64,000 nucleotides of DNA from Mytilinidion resinicola (GCF_010093595.1 NW_022985468.1:316615-380614), one strand, 5' to 3'. Shown: positions 11,639 through 22,795, counted from the first letter of the stretch. A program made the numbers and translations. The notes: generated from the sequence alone by a model not told the origin.

Positions 11639-12350
11639 GATAGCCCGACCTGCAAGCTACTGGAAGGACAGATGAAGGGATCTTGCTCGAAGGACTACTC
11701 GACTGGGATGATCAGGCTAAGCTAGATGCAGTACGTCAACGTGCACGAATGGAGTGGTGGAGTACACCTCAGAGGGACAAGCATTGCGGTGGGGTTTCGG
11801 TGTATCAAGCCAGCATGGCGCTACTCCGAACATGGCATAGCTCTTCACGTGATCAAAATGCTCATGATTTAAACAGCAAGACATTGCTTTATAGGAAGAG
11901 CACGACGTTGCAGTACCGAGGTCTCGGAAGAAATGAGCTTCGGAAGTATTTCTTCCCTGCAGTCCGCTGCTGTTCCCGTTCTATTCCGCCGGAGTCTGGA
12001 AGATTGAGAGAACGGTATCACATTGGGATGAATTAACGCGGAACTATCCCATACACTCCGGATAGCCCTCGTGAGCGCCGGTCACATCAAACGGAACATA
12101 TGTCGGAGCCGCATACCCGTGCGGGGAAGCCGTTGGTGGTTTGAGGGTCGTGTCAGTCAGGATATAAAGACCCACTCTTGTGCCCATCCGAACAAGCTCT
12201 GGTTGACGATGGCACGATGAACATGAGAGATCGGAACAGACTATACGGCAGGACTCTCGGGAGTGTTAGGGTTTCCGGAAGTGAGTACAGCTCTTGAGGG
12301 AAGAAACGGAACTTGGACTAATCGTCAGGAAGTTGATGTAGGGACGAAAT
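11639..12350. other. Intergenic upstream of the aldo-keto reductase
   Basis: About 700 bp. A 117-codon open frame at 11683-12036 (+) overlaps the expected promoter and has no family resemblance. I see no element ends here. Confidence 0.45.
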
Positions 12351-12354
12351 CCGA

Positions 12355-13345
12355 GACACTGTAGTAACACCACCGTCGTAACAGAACGGAACGGATCCCT
12401 ATACAGAAACCTTCACCGGAGAAATGGCATCCATAGTAGTTAGCCGGAATTGCATTGAATGCGGGACGGAACGCTTCTCCGATTCCACTCCCCGGTGTGG
12501 AACGATTGATGACTGACACCAATATCCCGATCGTGAGGGAGCGGAACGAAACTTCAGAGAAAGCGAAATGGAGGAACCAGCATCCATCGCCATTAACCGG
12601 AACCGCGTTCAGTACGGGAAGGAACGCTTCTCCGACTTCCACCTCACGGTGTCGAACGATTGATAACTGACATCACCATCACCATTGTGAGAGAGCGGAA
12701 TGGAGCCTCCACAGTAACTATCACCGATAAATCGGCGTCCAGCGCTATCAATCGGAGCCGCGTTAAATGCGGGACGGACCGCTTCTCCGACTTCCGCTTC
12801 CCGGTGTCGAACGATCCATGGCTGATATTGATATCACATCGTGAGAGAGCGGAATGGGGTCTTGCGTAAGAAACATCAACGGAGAATCGGCATCTAACGA
12901 TGTCAACCGGAACCGCGCTCAGTATGGGCCGGACCGTTTCTCCGACCTCCAGTATCCGGCGTGGAACGATATTGATACCGTATCGTGAGAAAGCGGAGCG
13001 GAATCCTACGGAGGAAGCATGACTGGAGAGCCGACATTCAGCGCTGTCAACAGGACCCGCGTTCAAGACGCGAAGAATCGCTTCTCCAGCTTCCAGTTTC
13101 CGGCGTCGAACCATCGATGCTTGAGTTCGACCTCACATCGTGAGACAGCGGAACGAATATCATACGCAGTGACCATGAATGGGGAACCGGAATGAGAATG
13201 GTAAGATGGAACCGGTTTGACGGCGGAACCGAGAGTTTCTCCGATCTCCATTCCCCGGCATCGAATGATTGATAACTGATATTAACGCCACTATTGCGAA
13301 AAGTGGAAGGGACACGGAATCTTTCACACGAAACCGACGGGATTA
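12355..13345. repeat. Tandem array of diverged ~154-bp units (6-7 copies)
   Basis: A recurring block g(c/t)ttctccga(c/t) followed by (t)ccggtgtcgaacgat starts at 12473, 12626, 12781, 12936, 13080 and 13235, spacings 153, 155, 155, 144 and 155 bp. Each unit then has atcgtgagagagcggaat and a block like tcaccggagaaatggcatcc before the next start. A partial copy precedes 12473 (about 12370-12430). Units differ by many substitutions, so the array is old. Short open frames within it mirror the periodicity, giving repeated peptides, but carry no sign of being genes. Related degenerate sequence may continue to about 13450. Confidence 0.8.
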
Positions 13346-14704
13346 TGCGGCTCCCCAATTACTGAACACGGAACCGGACGCTCTAAGCAAAGGCACAACG
13401 CTGTTGGAAGCGGAACCGTCCGACTGAGCGGAAAGCTTGAGGTCAGATGGAGTGATCCGTGGACCAAAATCCGAGAGAACCCCTTGAAAATCGGGAAAAT
13501 ATACTTTACTCGGAGAGATACCGGTAGAAGGCCCTAGGCTGCGAAAGCTCCTTACCTCAATATCGAGTGTCCTCCCTTTCACCCTCACCCAGCCTTGGCG
13601 AAAGCTTGATGCGAGCCTGTCTTACCATTGTCTCGGTTCTAGAGGAATCTCAATTCCCTTAAAAGCTTCCGAGATCCTAGATCTTGGATCTTCGGACAAG
13701 AGATCTGTGGAGAGATTCCATTTCCCCAGAACCTCCTCTCGGAAATTTCATTCTTTAACCCGTCGATTCAGAACTTCGTCAGTGCCAATTCAGTACCTTT
13801 TCCCGGTACCTTCCTTTGACTATTTTGCCCCAATCGAAGAGAACACTATTTGGAACGCTCCTTGCGATTTCCAGAGTACTGGATGGCCGTTGTGTCGAAT
13901 TGTGGTGAAGTGCCAGAACCTAGGTTTGTAGGTCACGTGAGACACTCAAGATATCTGGGAATCAACCTTATCTCATCAACGGGAACCTGCATAATCGGTC
14001 GGCCCAGCCTTGCTTTGCGATCAAGGGTGTCTCCTGATGGTAATGTCAGGAGTGTGGTGGTTCGAGGAAGAATGAGGAGAAGTTAGGGGCCCGGCCACCT
14101 CCGCCCACTCAAGCGAGGAAAAAGTCAGCCCATTGTCTTTCCACAACACCCGCCAAGGATCACTGCCGTCACCCCATCGCAACGTGAGCAGGCCACCTTT
14201 GCCCATGGATCAGCAACATTTCCATACAAAACAGTCCAAACATGTAAAAATCCATACCGAACCTGCTGAGTAAACTACCTGCTGCGGATGCCGTCTCCTG
14301 ACATCTGCTCCGTCGTTTGTTCTAGGTAGACGTGCCAACATGACCCCATAGTGAGAATACGGTAATGTTTCGTGGCATTTCACGCCTCAGGTGATGCTAC
14401 GCGATAGGACTCACAGCCCCATAGTTTCTCTGACCTGTCTTCGTGCTGCTGATATATAACTTCTCGTGCTACACCTCACTGTCTCTCCCATCATCATCAA
14501 GCATCAATACAGGGCATTCACACCGGTTCCAACAATCTCCAATCAACCACACATCTCTACTCCGGCTACTCACGAACGAACAAAAAAATTCGATCGACTC
14601 TCCTCTTACGCCAAAAAGTGTATTACTAAAAATCACATCTCATCGACGAATCAATAACGCCCTTTAACGGTCTTAATCTCGATTCGACATATAATCCCAA
14701 AAAA
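13346..14704. other. Gene-poor spacer between array and small mitochondrial-type gene
   Basis: About 1.35 kb without a supportable coding region. Open frames are under 80 codons. The last 250 bp before 14705 are pyrimidine-rich and probably include the 5' UTR and promoter of the next gene. Confidence 0.45.
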
Positions 14705-15172
14705 ATGCCTTCCGCAACACCCATCCGAACCTTCATGCGCTCCGCATCCCGCTACCTCACCGAGCCGCACCCATTTGCGCGGAACCCAGTCACCACACCA
14801 GCGCACCGCCACTACGCGCCGTTCTTCATCAAGCGCGCCGCTGCGACCGCCGGAACGTAAGCAACTCTCCATTTTGCGCCTTCTTAGAGCAATCCCACCA
14901 ACTCTACCAATAGTATGATCCCCTTCTACGGCGTAGTTCTGTTCTGGCCCATCCCCGTCGCCGCCCTCGGCCGCCAAATCGGGATCTGACTTGCTGAATC
15001 CCTCGTTATCGCTGTCGACGGCATGGGCCCCTCAACCTACCAGGGCCAGGCCTCGGTCCCATGGGAGGTCACCGACATGAAGACTCCCGACGAGATTGAG
15101 CGCGATCGGAAGGCGTCGGCTGATGCGAGGGAGGTTATGGACTTGATCCTCGGCATGGAGTTCGATGGTTGA
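14705..15172 (+). CDS. Small predicted mitochondrial membrane protein, coding frame interrupted by TGA
   Basis: Exon 1 is 14705-14856 and exon 2 starts at 14914 (donor GTAAGC, acceptor AATAG). To the TGA at 14987-14989 this gives 75 residues: an Arg-rich, Ser/Thr-rich N-terminus like a mitochondrial presequence (MPSATPIRTFMRSASRYL) and a hydrophobic segment (MIPFYGVVLFWPIPVAAL). After the TGA the same frame stays open for 60 codons to a TGA at 15170-15172 and is protein-like (MGPSTYQGQASVPWEV, then a charged helix ending LILGMEFDG). Options: stop-codon readthrough, a nonsense mutation, or an alternative intron (GTAGTT at about 14931 to CAG before 15047) that would remove the TGA in frame. I do not recognise the family. 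Confidence 0.55.
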
Positions 15173-15655
15173 GCATGGTGTTCTGCCTTCTTGTAGAAAC
15201 CTTTATGTTTGGGGGTTTGGTGTTTATGTTCCGAGACGAATCGACTTTGATGCATGGTTTGCTGGAGTTCTGGGGCGTTCGGGGTGTTGAATGCCCGCGG
15301 CGGCTTTGTTAGTTCTTTTTAAGCATAGCGCGTTCGAATATGATCAAAATTTCAGATCAAATATATCATTCAGGGCACAGTGACAATGACCATTGATTGT
15401 ATTAGGGGTCCAACTTAACTCCGATTGAGGGTGTACATTGAAAAGGAACAGGAGGACCAAAGCATTAGGGAATCTTAGAGACTGAACATGGAGACAAGCA
15501 ACCTTTGATACACAGAGAGAGTCCTATTACCCAATGCAAGAAGACCAATGATCCGACAATGCCGCTTAACGCAGGACGAAGGAAACTCCAGAGAAGTTGA
15601 CTAAAGGGAAGGCCCTCATCCCTCAGGCACCTAGCGGCCAGCATACAGCCGCCCT
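15173..15655. other. Intergenic between convergent genes
   Basis: About 480 bp between the small mitochondrial-type gene and the roadblock-domain gene on the opposite strand. No motif or repeat recognised. Confidence 0.5.
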
Positions 15656-16410
15656 TCAAGGGAACATGGAATCATCCGGCATGACGAAACCCTTCGAGTC
15701 GAAATCGCGGCGGATGTAATCCGTCATGGCGTCAATCTTCTTGCGCTGAATATGCAGAGCTCCACCTTGGAGATCTCTATCCCGCTGGCTCATGTGGCTG
15801 TCGGCTATGGATAGAACCGATGGTTTCGGGGAGGTAGCACCTTCGATGATGGTGAATCCCTCTTCTTGAGCAATATCCGAAACTGCCTTGGGGTGGATTC
15901 CAGCGGTTTTCAAGGACCCTTCCTTGCTGCTAGGAGCTTCAGAATGAGGATATCGAGGATCGCCATGGACTTCCGGGGTGATCTTGAAAGACGCGTTTCG
16001 TCCCGGTGGGACTCCTCCCACAAGAACCAGGAGTAGCTTGGGCTGGAGAGCTCGAACGATGAGGTTGTTAGCTTCGAACTCGATGGTCAGAGTTTCCAAA
16101 GTTGACTTGGACAAAGAGCTGCTGGATTGTGCGATATCCGAGTCCAGACTGGCCTGATCATGAGAAAGTTTGGAGGCGATGGCTTCTTCATGCTCCTTCC
16201 AAGCCATCGAGATGAGGGCTGCCTGGTCTCTCAAGTCCTTGATGTCGACCGGCACAGAATACGCTAGAAGAGTTCCATTGGGTGACATTACACTGGTATG
16301 TTAGCGGGCTTTCGAGGCGCGGACGGCTGCATCGCGTACAACATGCGTGGATATAGTTTCGGATCCACATTCTTCGCCAAAAGTTCGCTAAGTTTCTTTG
16401 CGTTCAACAT
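15656..16410 (-). CDS. Roadblock/LC7-domain protein, LAMTOR2 (Ragulator/EGO)-like
   Basis: Two exons, 16410-16340 and 16292-15656, with a 47-nt intron (GTACGC donor, GCTAAC branch site, CCAG acceptor), give 235 residues. Joined, the N-terminus reads MLNAKKLSELLAKNVDPKLY then MSPNGTLLAYS, closely paralleling LAMTOR2, which begins with an ML-x-K-x-L helix and a GSLLAYS strand. A helix DLRDQAALISMAWKEHEEA and a strand region NLIVRALQPKLLLVLVGG complete the roadblock fold by about residue 130. The C-terminal 100 residues are a poorly conserved extension. LAMTOR2 forms a heterodimer in the lysosome/vacuole scaffold that brings Rag GTPases to TORC1. Assignment to that complex is by resemblance only; other roadblock proteins exist. 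It is divergent from GLO1. Confidence 0.6.
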
Positions 16411-17056
16411 TTTGAGAGTCTCTAGAAATGGCGCGGTTTAGTATGGGGTTGGAGATATTGCAAAGAACATGAGGCACGCGACAGTGGTAAATATGTTATA
16501 TCGGATGAGCTCAAAGTCCGAAAGATAGATACGTCGACGCGAACGCCTTGAGACCAGTTTCACGACGGGTTTGCGCCTAAGAACAGGATGGAGAATTGGA
16601 GAGAGGTGAATTTAAACAACTTACACCAACACGTCGCGCCGCGGCGCTGTGATAAGAACTGAAGTGGAAAGATTTCAACGTCCAACACGAGAGAAAAGGG
16701 TCGACAGAGCTCTCCAGAAGGGCATAGTCAAGGCGCCGGGTCTACCAACGTGAGAGGTGAATGCAATGCGGAGCTTTGGCGCATTGTTGATGACGGTGTG
16801 ACGAGACAGGGCAAGACGTGGGAGCTCAGCCTCAACTGGAAGGCGCTCGGACGTGGAGTAACTTTTGACCGAGACACGGCACGTGACCATATCTCTCATC
16901 GTCCGAACATCCTCAAATCCTATCTGCGCTGCTTTTTCCGGCCTCTTAAAAGCTTTATCTGAATCACAGTGTGCCTTCGATTAGTAGCGAATGGTATGTC
17001 TGTTATTCAGGCTTGCAAGGCACGAGAACGCCGGGAGGGCACGCTGGGCATGAAGA
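16411..17056. other. Divergent promoter region, LAMTOR2-like / GLO1
   Basis: Intergenic region between two divergent genes, followed by a foldback repeat (17057-17226) before the GLO1 start. No coding signal. Confidence 0.5.
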
Positions 17057-17226
17057 AAGTGGCACACTCATCAAGCCCGTGTGTAGTGCGTCAACAAGTT
17101 TCCACATAGCCCAGGGCAAAGAGCTTCTATCTTCTTTAGTTTCCTGAAAATACATTGAAGCACCCTAAGCAGTGGCAGACAGGTGTACACATGAGACGGC
17201 TTGTTTTAGAATTAGTGTGCCACCTT
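17057..17226. mobile_element. Foldback/MITE-like repeat, copy A (internally deleted)
   Basis: Begins aagtggcacactcatcaag and ends agtgtgccacctt, so the termini are inverted repeats. It shares most of its sequence with 55403-55602: both contain gagcttctatct, cctgaaaatrcattgaagca and caagcagtggcagacagg-type blocks at the same order and spacing. Relative to the other copy the left arm has lost about 30 bp. No open reading frame; non-autonomous. It sits about 100 bp upstream of the GLO1 start. Confidence 0.7.
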
Positions 17227-17329
17227 TTCCGTGCCCCGCGTGGATGGCCCGAGAACGTGGGGTTGATTAAGCTCCTGCGCGTCATCTATCACTACAGCGC
17301 GCTCTCAATCCTTCCACTCCATTCAACCG

Positions 17330-18582
17330 ATGCTTATATTCAGCCGACTGTCTGCGAAATCATACAATTCTAAACCCACATCTACTTTTCTCTCACGAGC
17401 TTCCAACCTTTCTTTGAGACGACCATTGGTCAGGACCTTCGCAATCATGGCTACCAACACGAGCTCCTACAAGCTGAATCACTCGATGCAAGCTCTTTCG
17501 CTTTTGCACTTACTACACAAATAGAAATGAATCAATGCTAACATTGGGGCAGGATTCGGGTCAAGGACCCAAAAGTCTCCGTGAAATTCTACGAACTCCT
17601 TGGCATGAAGCTCATCAACAAAATCGAGAACAAGGATGCCAGGTTTGACCTCTATTTCCTTGCATACGACACTCCCAAAGCAGTCAACCACGGCAACCAT
17701 TGGACAGATCGCGAGGGACTCATCGAACTCACCCACAATTATGGCACGGAGAATGACCCGAACTACAAGATCGTGAATGGCAACAGCGAGCCTCATAGGG
17801 GATTTGGACACACTTGCATCTCGGTGGACAACATACAAGCTGCTTGCAAGCGATTAGAAGACGCTGGAGTCAAGTTCCAGAAGAAGCTGGCCGACGGGAA
17901 GATGCACCACATTGCGTTCGCATTGGATCCTGACAGTTACTGGGTTGAGATCATTGGCCAGAAGCCTGTCGAGGAGACAAAAAGTGTCACAGAAACCGAT
18001 GTGGAGACATATCGAATGGTAAGTGTGGTGGATTGTGATGGTGGAGTTACGCTTACATGACGTACCAGAACCATACCATGATCCGCATCAAGGACCCGGA
18101 GATCTCGCTCAAGTTCTACCAAGACGTCATGGGAATGGACCTCAAACGAGTCACGGAGAGGACCGCGGGCGGCTTCAACCTCTACTTCCTGGGCTACGGA
18201 CCACCAGCCGTGCAATCCGCGAACGGCCACAATCCTGTTGCAGACCGCGAGGGCCTACTGGAGTTGACATGGAACTATGGAACGGAGAAAGATCCAAACT
18301 TCAAATACCACGATGGCAATGCGGAGCGGCAAGGATTTGGCCACATTTGCATCTCAGTGGATGACTTGGACGCTGCTTGCGCCCGATTCGAGGAGAAAAA
18401 GGTCAACTGGAAGAAGAGGCTCACAGATGGCAGGATGAAGAACATTGCCTTCGTTCTCGGTATGTCATTCCTATTTGTATCGTTATAAGGCATAGATAAC
18501 TAAAGAATCACACTCAGATCCTGATGGCTACTGGATTGAGGTTGTTCAGAACGAGAAGCTCAAGAACCGAAGCAACTGGTGA
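17330..18582 (+). CDS. GLO1: Glyoxalase I (lactoylglutathione lyase), two-domain fungal type
   Basis: Four exons: 17330-17487, 17553-18018, 18069-18459, 18518-18582; 359 residues from 17330, or 320 from the internal ATG at 17447. The first intron uses a GC donor (AT|GCAAGC) with a GCTAAC branch site and GGCAG acceptor, restoring HSMIRVKDPKVSVKFYELLG. The protein has two tandem glyoxalase domains (each MIR[VI]KDPxxSxKFY, then ELT[HW]NYGTE and GFGH[TI]CISVD), as in yeast Glo1, with metal-binding His and Glu visible in each. It isomerises the methylglyoxal-glutathione hemithioacetal to lactoylglutathione. The longer start adds a 39-residue Arg/Ser-rich, acid-free stretch (MLIFSRLSAKSYNSK...) that looks like a mitochondrial presequence, so dual localisation by alternative starts is possible. 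Confidence 0.92.
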
Positions 18583-18716
18583 TTGAGTTACCAGACGTCG
18601 AGATCCAGCAACATTCATCAGATTGACTCAGGCATCCAACTTTGCATGCATTGGATAGCTCAAGGAGTCGGTATCCTATGTAGCTTCTTTTACCGAATGG
18701 ACAGCCTAGAAATGAT
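18583..18716. other. GLO1 3' flank
   Basis: Short region between the GLO1 stop codon and the MITE-like element at 18717. Nothing recognised. Confidence 0.5.
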
Positions 18717-18967
18717 TACAATGCCTTGCCATAGAAATCCGTACACCTCCCTGCGACTGTCTATGGGGCTCCAACGTTCTAATAGAAACGGACATAGTTC
18801 CAATCTGCGGCCTCCCCATTGACGCTGTCCGGGGTAGCCTCGCGAGCTTACAAAGGTACTAGAAGTCCAAATGCCGAACTTCTACCTTATTCGGAATGCT
18901 GAAAATACTATGAGGCTCCTCATGCAGCCGTAAACGAGTGTACGGATTCCTATGACGAGGCACTGTA
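18717..18967. mobile_element. MITE-like element with 30-bp terminal inverted repeats and TA flanks
   Basis: Left end tacaatgccttgccatag (18717 on) pairs with right end ctatgacgaggcactgta (to 18967); over 30 bp the arms differ at a few positions, and weaker pairing extends to about 55 bp. The ends have the TA-CAGT/ACTG-TA form typical of Tc1/mariner elements with a duplicated TA target. A diverged, partly deleted relative starts at 34246. No coding capacity. Confidence 0.75.
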
Positions 18968-19314
18968 TTGTCTTCTCTTTAGCCATCACGTTGCATATTG
19001 GGTGACGCTCCTTTGTTTCATTTCACTAGCATGGAACAGCGTGGGGAAGGTGCGGGAGCGGGGTAGTTCTCTTGCCCTCTTTGGGATAGCTCGCCATTCC
19101 TCACCACTCAGCTGACTTCCATCATCGCAGCACCTGCACCACCTGCAGCTCTCACACAGGCGAGCTTATGGTACATTCGCCGATAGCGGCCCGGTAATTG
19201 CTCCGCTGAATAAAGCCAGCAAACGTCTCTAGTCGCGTCATTCTCGCTTTCCTTTTGCCGCGTCTTCGCTTTCTTCCCATCTGACTCACTTCTTTCGCTC
19301 TTTCATACCTCGAC
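18968..19314. other. Promoter region of 3-phosphoglycerate dehydrogenase
   Basis: About 350 bp between the MITE and the ATG at 19315. The final 100 bp are pyrimidine-rich (tcttcgctttcttcccatc), usual for fungal 5' leaders. No specific site recognised. Confidence 0.4.
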
Positions 19315-21228
19315 ATGCCCATTGCCGTGCCCAGCAACGGAGCGTCGACTCCAAAGCCAAAGATCCTCATCCCAGAGAAGGTCTCTCTAGATGGATTGGC
19401 TTTGCTGCAAGCCTCATTCGAGGTTCACGAGAAGAAGGGATTGAGCGCGGAGGAGCTCAAGGCCATCATACCCGAATACGAAGCCCTCATTGTCCGGTCT
19501 GAAACTAAAGTTACGGCTGATCTGCTCAATGCGGCCAAGAGACTGAAGGTCGTGGCCAGAGCTGGCGTTGGCGTTGACAATGTCGATGTCGGCAGTGCGA
19601 CGAAGCATGGGATCATCGTGGTGAACTCGCCTGTAGGAAATATCAATGCTGCTGCGGAGCACACGATTGCGTGTAAGGACCAGTCTACTAACCTTAGACA
19701 TCTACTTACTCTGCTTAGTGCTAATGGCAGTCGCTCGCAACATTGGCGATGCAAGCTCAAGCATCAAGGCTGGAAAATGGGAGAGGAGTCGTCTGGTGGG
19801 CGTGGAAGCAAAGGGAAAGACGCTTGCAATTGTCGGTCTCGGAAAAGGTATGTGACTTCTGAGCCATCTCGAGACGCAATCTGATGTGGAGTAGTTGGTC
19901 TTACCGTGGCTCGTATTGCGAATGGCTTGGGAATGAGTCTGATTGCATATGGTAGGTGTTCCCTCCCTTTCCAACTCCAATCTAACTGTCTAGACCCATA
20001 CGCAAATCCTTCTCTTGCGGCAGCAGCTTCAGTCACCTTGAGACCGGCCTTGGCCGAACTTCTCAAAGAAGCCGACTTCTTGACTCTACATACTCCTCTC
20101 ATCGCATCGACCAAAGGCATGATCGGAGCCACGGAATTGGCTACAATGAAGAACACCGCGAGAATACTGAACGTTGCAAGAGGTGGTATGATTGACGAAG
20201 CGGCTCTTCTGGATGCCTTGAACGCTGGGACCATAGCTGGAGCTGGCATTGACGTCTTCACTTCCGAACCACCAGAGGCTGACTCGACTGCATCACGTCT
20301 CATATCACATCCCAAGGTTGTAGCCACCCCGCACCTTGGCGCATCAACGGTAGAAGCCCAGGAAAACGTATCGATAGACGTCTGCCAGCAGGTCATCGCA
20401 ATTCTGTCAGGAGAACTTCCCCGCTCAGCCGTCAATGCTCCCATCATCCTACCAGAAGAATACCGCACTCTTCAGCCATTCGTACAATTGGTGGAAAAGA
20501 TGGGGTCGCTCTATACCCAACACTACAGCCCTCACATCAACCCGAGCTCTAAATCCTTCCGCACAACTTTCGATCTGACGTACGAGGGTGCACTTGCCAC
20601 TCTCAATACTACTAAACCACTCTTCGCCGCTCTCGTCAAAGGCCTACTTACTCCCATTACCTCGTCCGATGGCTTGAATATCAATATCGTCAACGCGGAG
20701 ATATTGGCTAAAGAACGTGGCATCCTTGTCAACGAGAACCGCAGCCGTGAAAACGTCGAAGACAAGCCCTACTCCTCTTTCGTCACCCTCCGCGCTCGCA
20801 CCTCTCGCTCAACGTCACAATCCCGGACTCCTTCTCCTGAGCTAAAACGAACGATTTCTCAGGCTACTATACCGCAAGACCAAGACGACCAAGTCATCCA
20901 GGGATTCGTTTCCGCGAACAAACCGTATATTTCCAGATTGGACCGCTTCAAGGGCGAGTTTATTCCTTCTGGCACTCTGATCATTTGCCGAAACTTCGAC
21001 TCCTGTGGCAAGATTGGCTTCGTAGGCTCTGAGCTTGGCAAAGCGGGCGTCAATATCAAGTTCATGAATGTGGCGCCGCTGCATGAGGACGAGGAGGGTA
21101 AAGAGGGTGACACCGAAGGCAATGAAGCTCTCATGATTCTTGGAGTGGACAGGCCGGTAGGCGATGATGTCGTGAAGGGACTAATCTCAGAACAGGGCGT
21201 GTTGGAGGTGAGCGTTGTCACTTTGTAA
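19315..21228 (+). CDS. D-3-phosphoglycerate dehydrogenase (long form)
   Basis: Four exons (19315-19672, 19719-19847, 19895-19951, 19994-21228) give 592 residues. The substrate domain has IVRSETKVTADLL and RAGVGVDNVDV; the NAD-binding domain has the Rossmann motif GLGKVGLTVA; the active region includes VARGGMIDEAAL (Arg), the Asp/Glu-containing GIDVFTSEPPE and HLGAST (His). It catalyses the first committed step of serine biosynthesis, oxidising 3-phosphoglycerate. The C-terminal half resembles the ASB-type regulatory segment of long-form enzymes, with an inserted Ser/Arg-rich disordered stretch (TSRSTSQSRTPSPELKR) and an ACT-like end (NIKFMNVAPL...MILGVDRPV). Longer than yeast Ser3/Ser33 (about 470), which lack the ASB segment. 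The insert could be phosphoregulated; that is inference. Confidence 0.92.
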
Positions 21229-22036
21229 GAATGGAGGACGAATACAATTTAACTACAGTAGGGATTCCCTACGGCCCTTTTCAACATAATTATCGTGTAC
21301 TGAAAAATGGGATGCATGGCAAGCGACAGGCACAATCCGAAAAATCTTAGGGAGCATTGGGATGACTTCAACGTCATATACACCGCATAGCATTATACAG
21401 TACTAATATACGCCTTCTTTCAAGGCTAGTACATGGTGTTCCACCGTTCATGATTATTTTGATACCACCCCAATGTGCACACTGTCCAATAAGTCTCGCT
21501 GCTACGAGACTGCGCAGACCTGGCGTGCCCTCCCATAAAGTGCTAAGAATAAGAGGTTAGGGTTAGTTGTGGCTGCAGCAAGGCTGTCTTGGTTCCATCT
21601 TTATTGGTATATATTTGGCAGCCACGAAATGACATAAGATGGCTGCAGCAAGGCCGTATTAGCCTTTATATCCAATGCCTTCCCAGTCGCCCTGAAAATG
21701 GCCACGTCCTTGAAGTCATTGATGCCCAACGTGTCCCCAATAAGACGACTTTACACATCCCCAGACTGCTGAGCTTTCGATCGTCTTCAAGACATGGTGA
21801 CACAGCATGGGGCGTAGAATTGCATCGTCTGAACGAGCGTGCCCAAGTCAATATGCAGCCTGGCTCGCATGTTTACGACCTTGGGGATCATTCACACCAA
21901 TAGACCTTGCATTCGCAAGTGAGGCTGAACATGACAGCACGCCTCTTCTGACGTACATATACGAATGCTGTCCGCATCAGTTTACGCCTGCAGTGTTGAC
22001 AAGGCCACCAATTTGTCTGCTAGCCTTATCGTGGCC
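21229..22036. other. Intergenic, with telomere-like hexamers and a small direct repeat
   Basis: About 800 bp. Near 21553-21566 is ggttagggttag, two TTAGGG-type hexamers. ggctgcagcaaggc occurs at about 21570 and again at about 21640. Open frames here are short and unsupported. Confidence 0.5.
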
Positions 22037-22697
22037 ATGGCCGATATTGCCGGCCTCGCAATGGCAATTCCTCAACTTCTAAAATCTGTCCACGAAGTGC
22101 ATCGTTTCTCGTCCGACCTGATACAAAAGGTTAAATACGGTCCAGAATGTGTAACCGATCTCTCAACGCAGGTCGAAAGCATTATTGGCATCACAAAATA
22201 ACTTCGACAGAGTAGCAGCGCAAGGGTAGACACGGACTTTTCGAAGCGGCTAGTCAAGAAAGGGGACGACCTCAGGCTACTCGTGGACAAGTTGATCTTG
22301 GTAGCAAACGATGGCAAAATGACGTTGTTAGAGAAATGGAAATTAGGTGTTTTGTTGAAAAGGAAAGAAGAGCCGATTGAAAGAATAATGAGAGATATAC
22401 TCCAGGAGATATGCTTGTTGGTTCTGCATTTGCAGTTAGATTCGAACACCATTCAGGTGGCACAGCGGGTGAGTGGGGCCAAGCTCTCAATAAATACTAT
22501 ATCCTTGAAAGGCAATAGTTCTAAAATCTTCGTCTACACAGCTCGACACGATGATGCCATCCAAAAGCTCTTCCTTACCTCCAAAGAGCTTGGGATTTGT
22601 AGGGCGAGCTGCCGTCTTCAATGAGCTTGAACAGAAGCTAAAGTCTGCGACGATTCATACGCGTGCGGCGGTCGTCGGACTTGGTGGCGTTGGGTAG
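22037..22697 (+). pseudogene. Truncated NLR: helo-like N-terminal domain plus start of NB-ARC
   Basis: From the ATG at 22037 (MADIAGLAMAIPQLLKSVHE) the sequence resembles the helical N-terminal domain of fungal STAND/NLR proteins. TAA at 22199-22201 interrupts the frame; the same helical protein continues for 80 more codons. A GT-AG intron (22469-22541) joins AQR to a segment with the linker/NB-ARC onset: FVGRAAVFNELEQKL, then HTRAAVVGLGGVG, the first residues of the P-loop. The P-loop Lys-Thr never follows: GGG is followed by TAG (22695-22697, also a potential GTAGGT donor) and no downstream sequence encodes a nucleotide-binding domain or repeats. NLRs of this kind act in heterokaryon incompatibility and self/non-self recognition. 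Two defects (stop, truncation) make this a remnant. Confidence 0.7.
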
Positions 22698-22795
22698 GTG
22701 GCCGCTCTCCCACAATCAAATTACGAGCTGAACCGCATCGCAAGCAGCAACTTCTATCTAGATTCAACACACAGGAACCAGGAAAGCCAAACCAA

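Noticed and set aside
11683..12036. 117-codon plus-strand open frame
   Set aside because: Overlaps the aldo-keto reductase promoter and shows no recognisable features.
12325..13358. Several 60-156 codon open frames with repeated peptides
   Set aside because: They follow the 154-bp DNA repeat in all frames; periodic DNA explains them better than genes.
16286..16340. Apparent frameshift in the roadblock-domain gene (N-terminal frame ends in GTG TAA just before ATG TCA)
   Set aside because: A 47-nt intron with GTACGC donor, GCTAAC branch site and CCAG acceptor removes it and restores the LAMTOR2-like N-terminus in frame.
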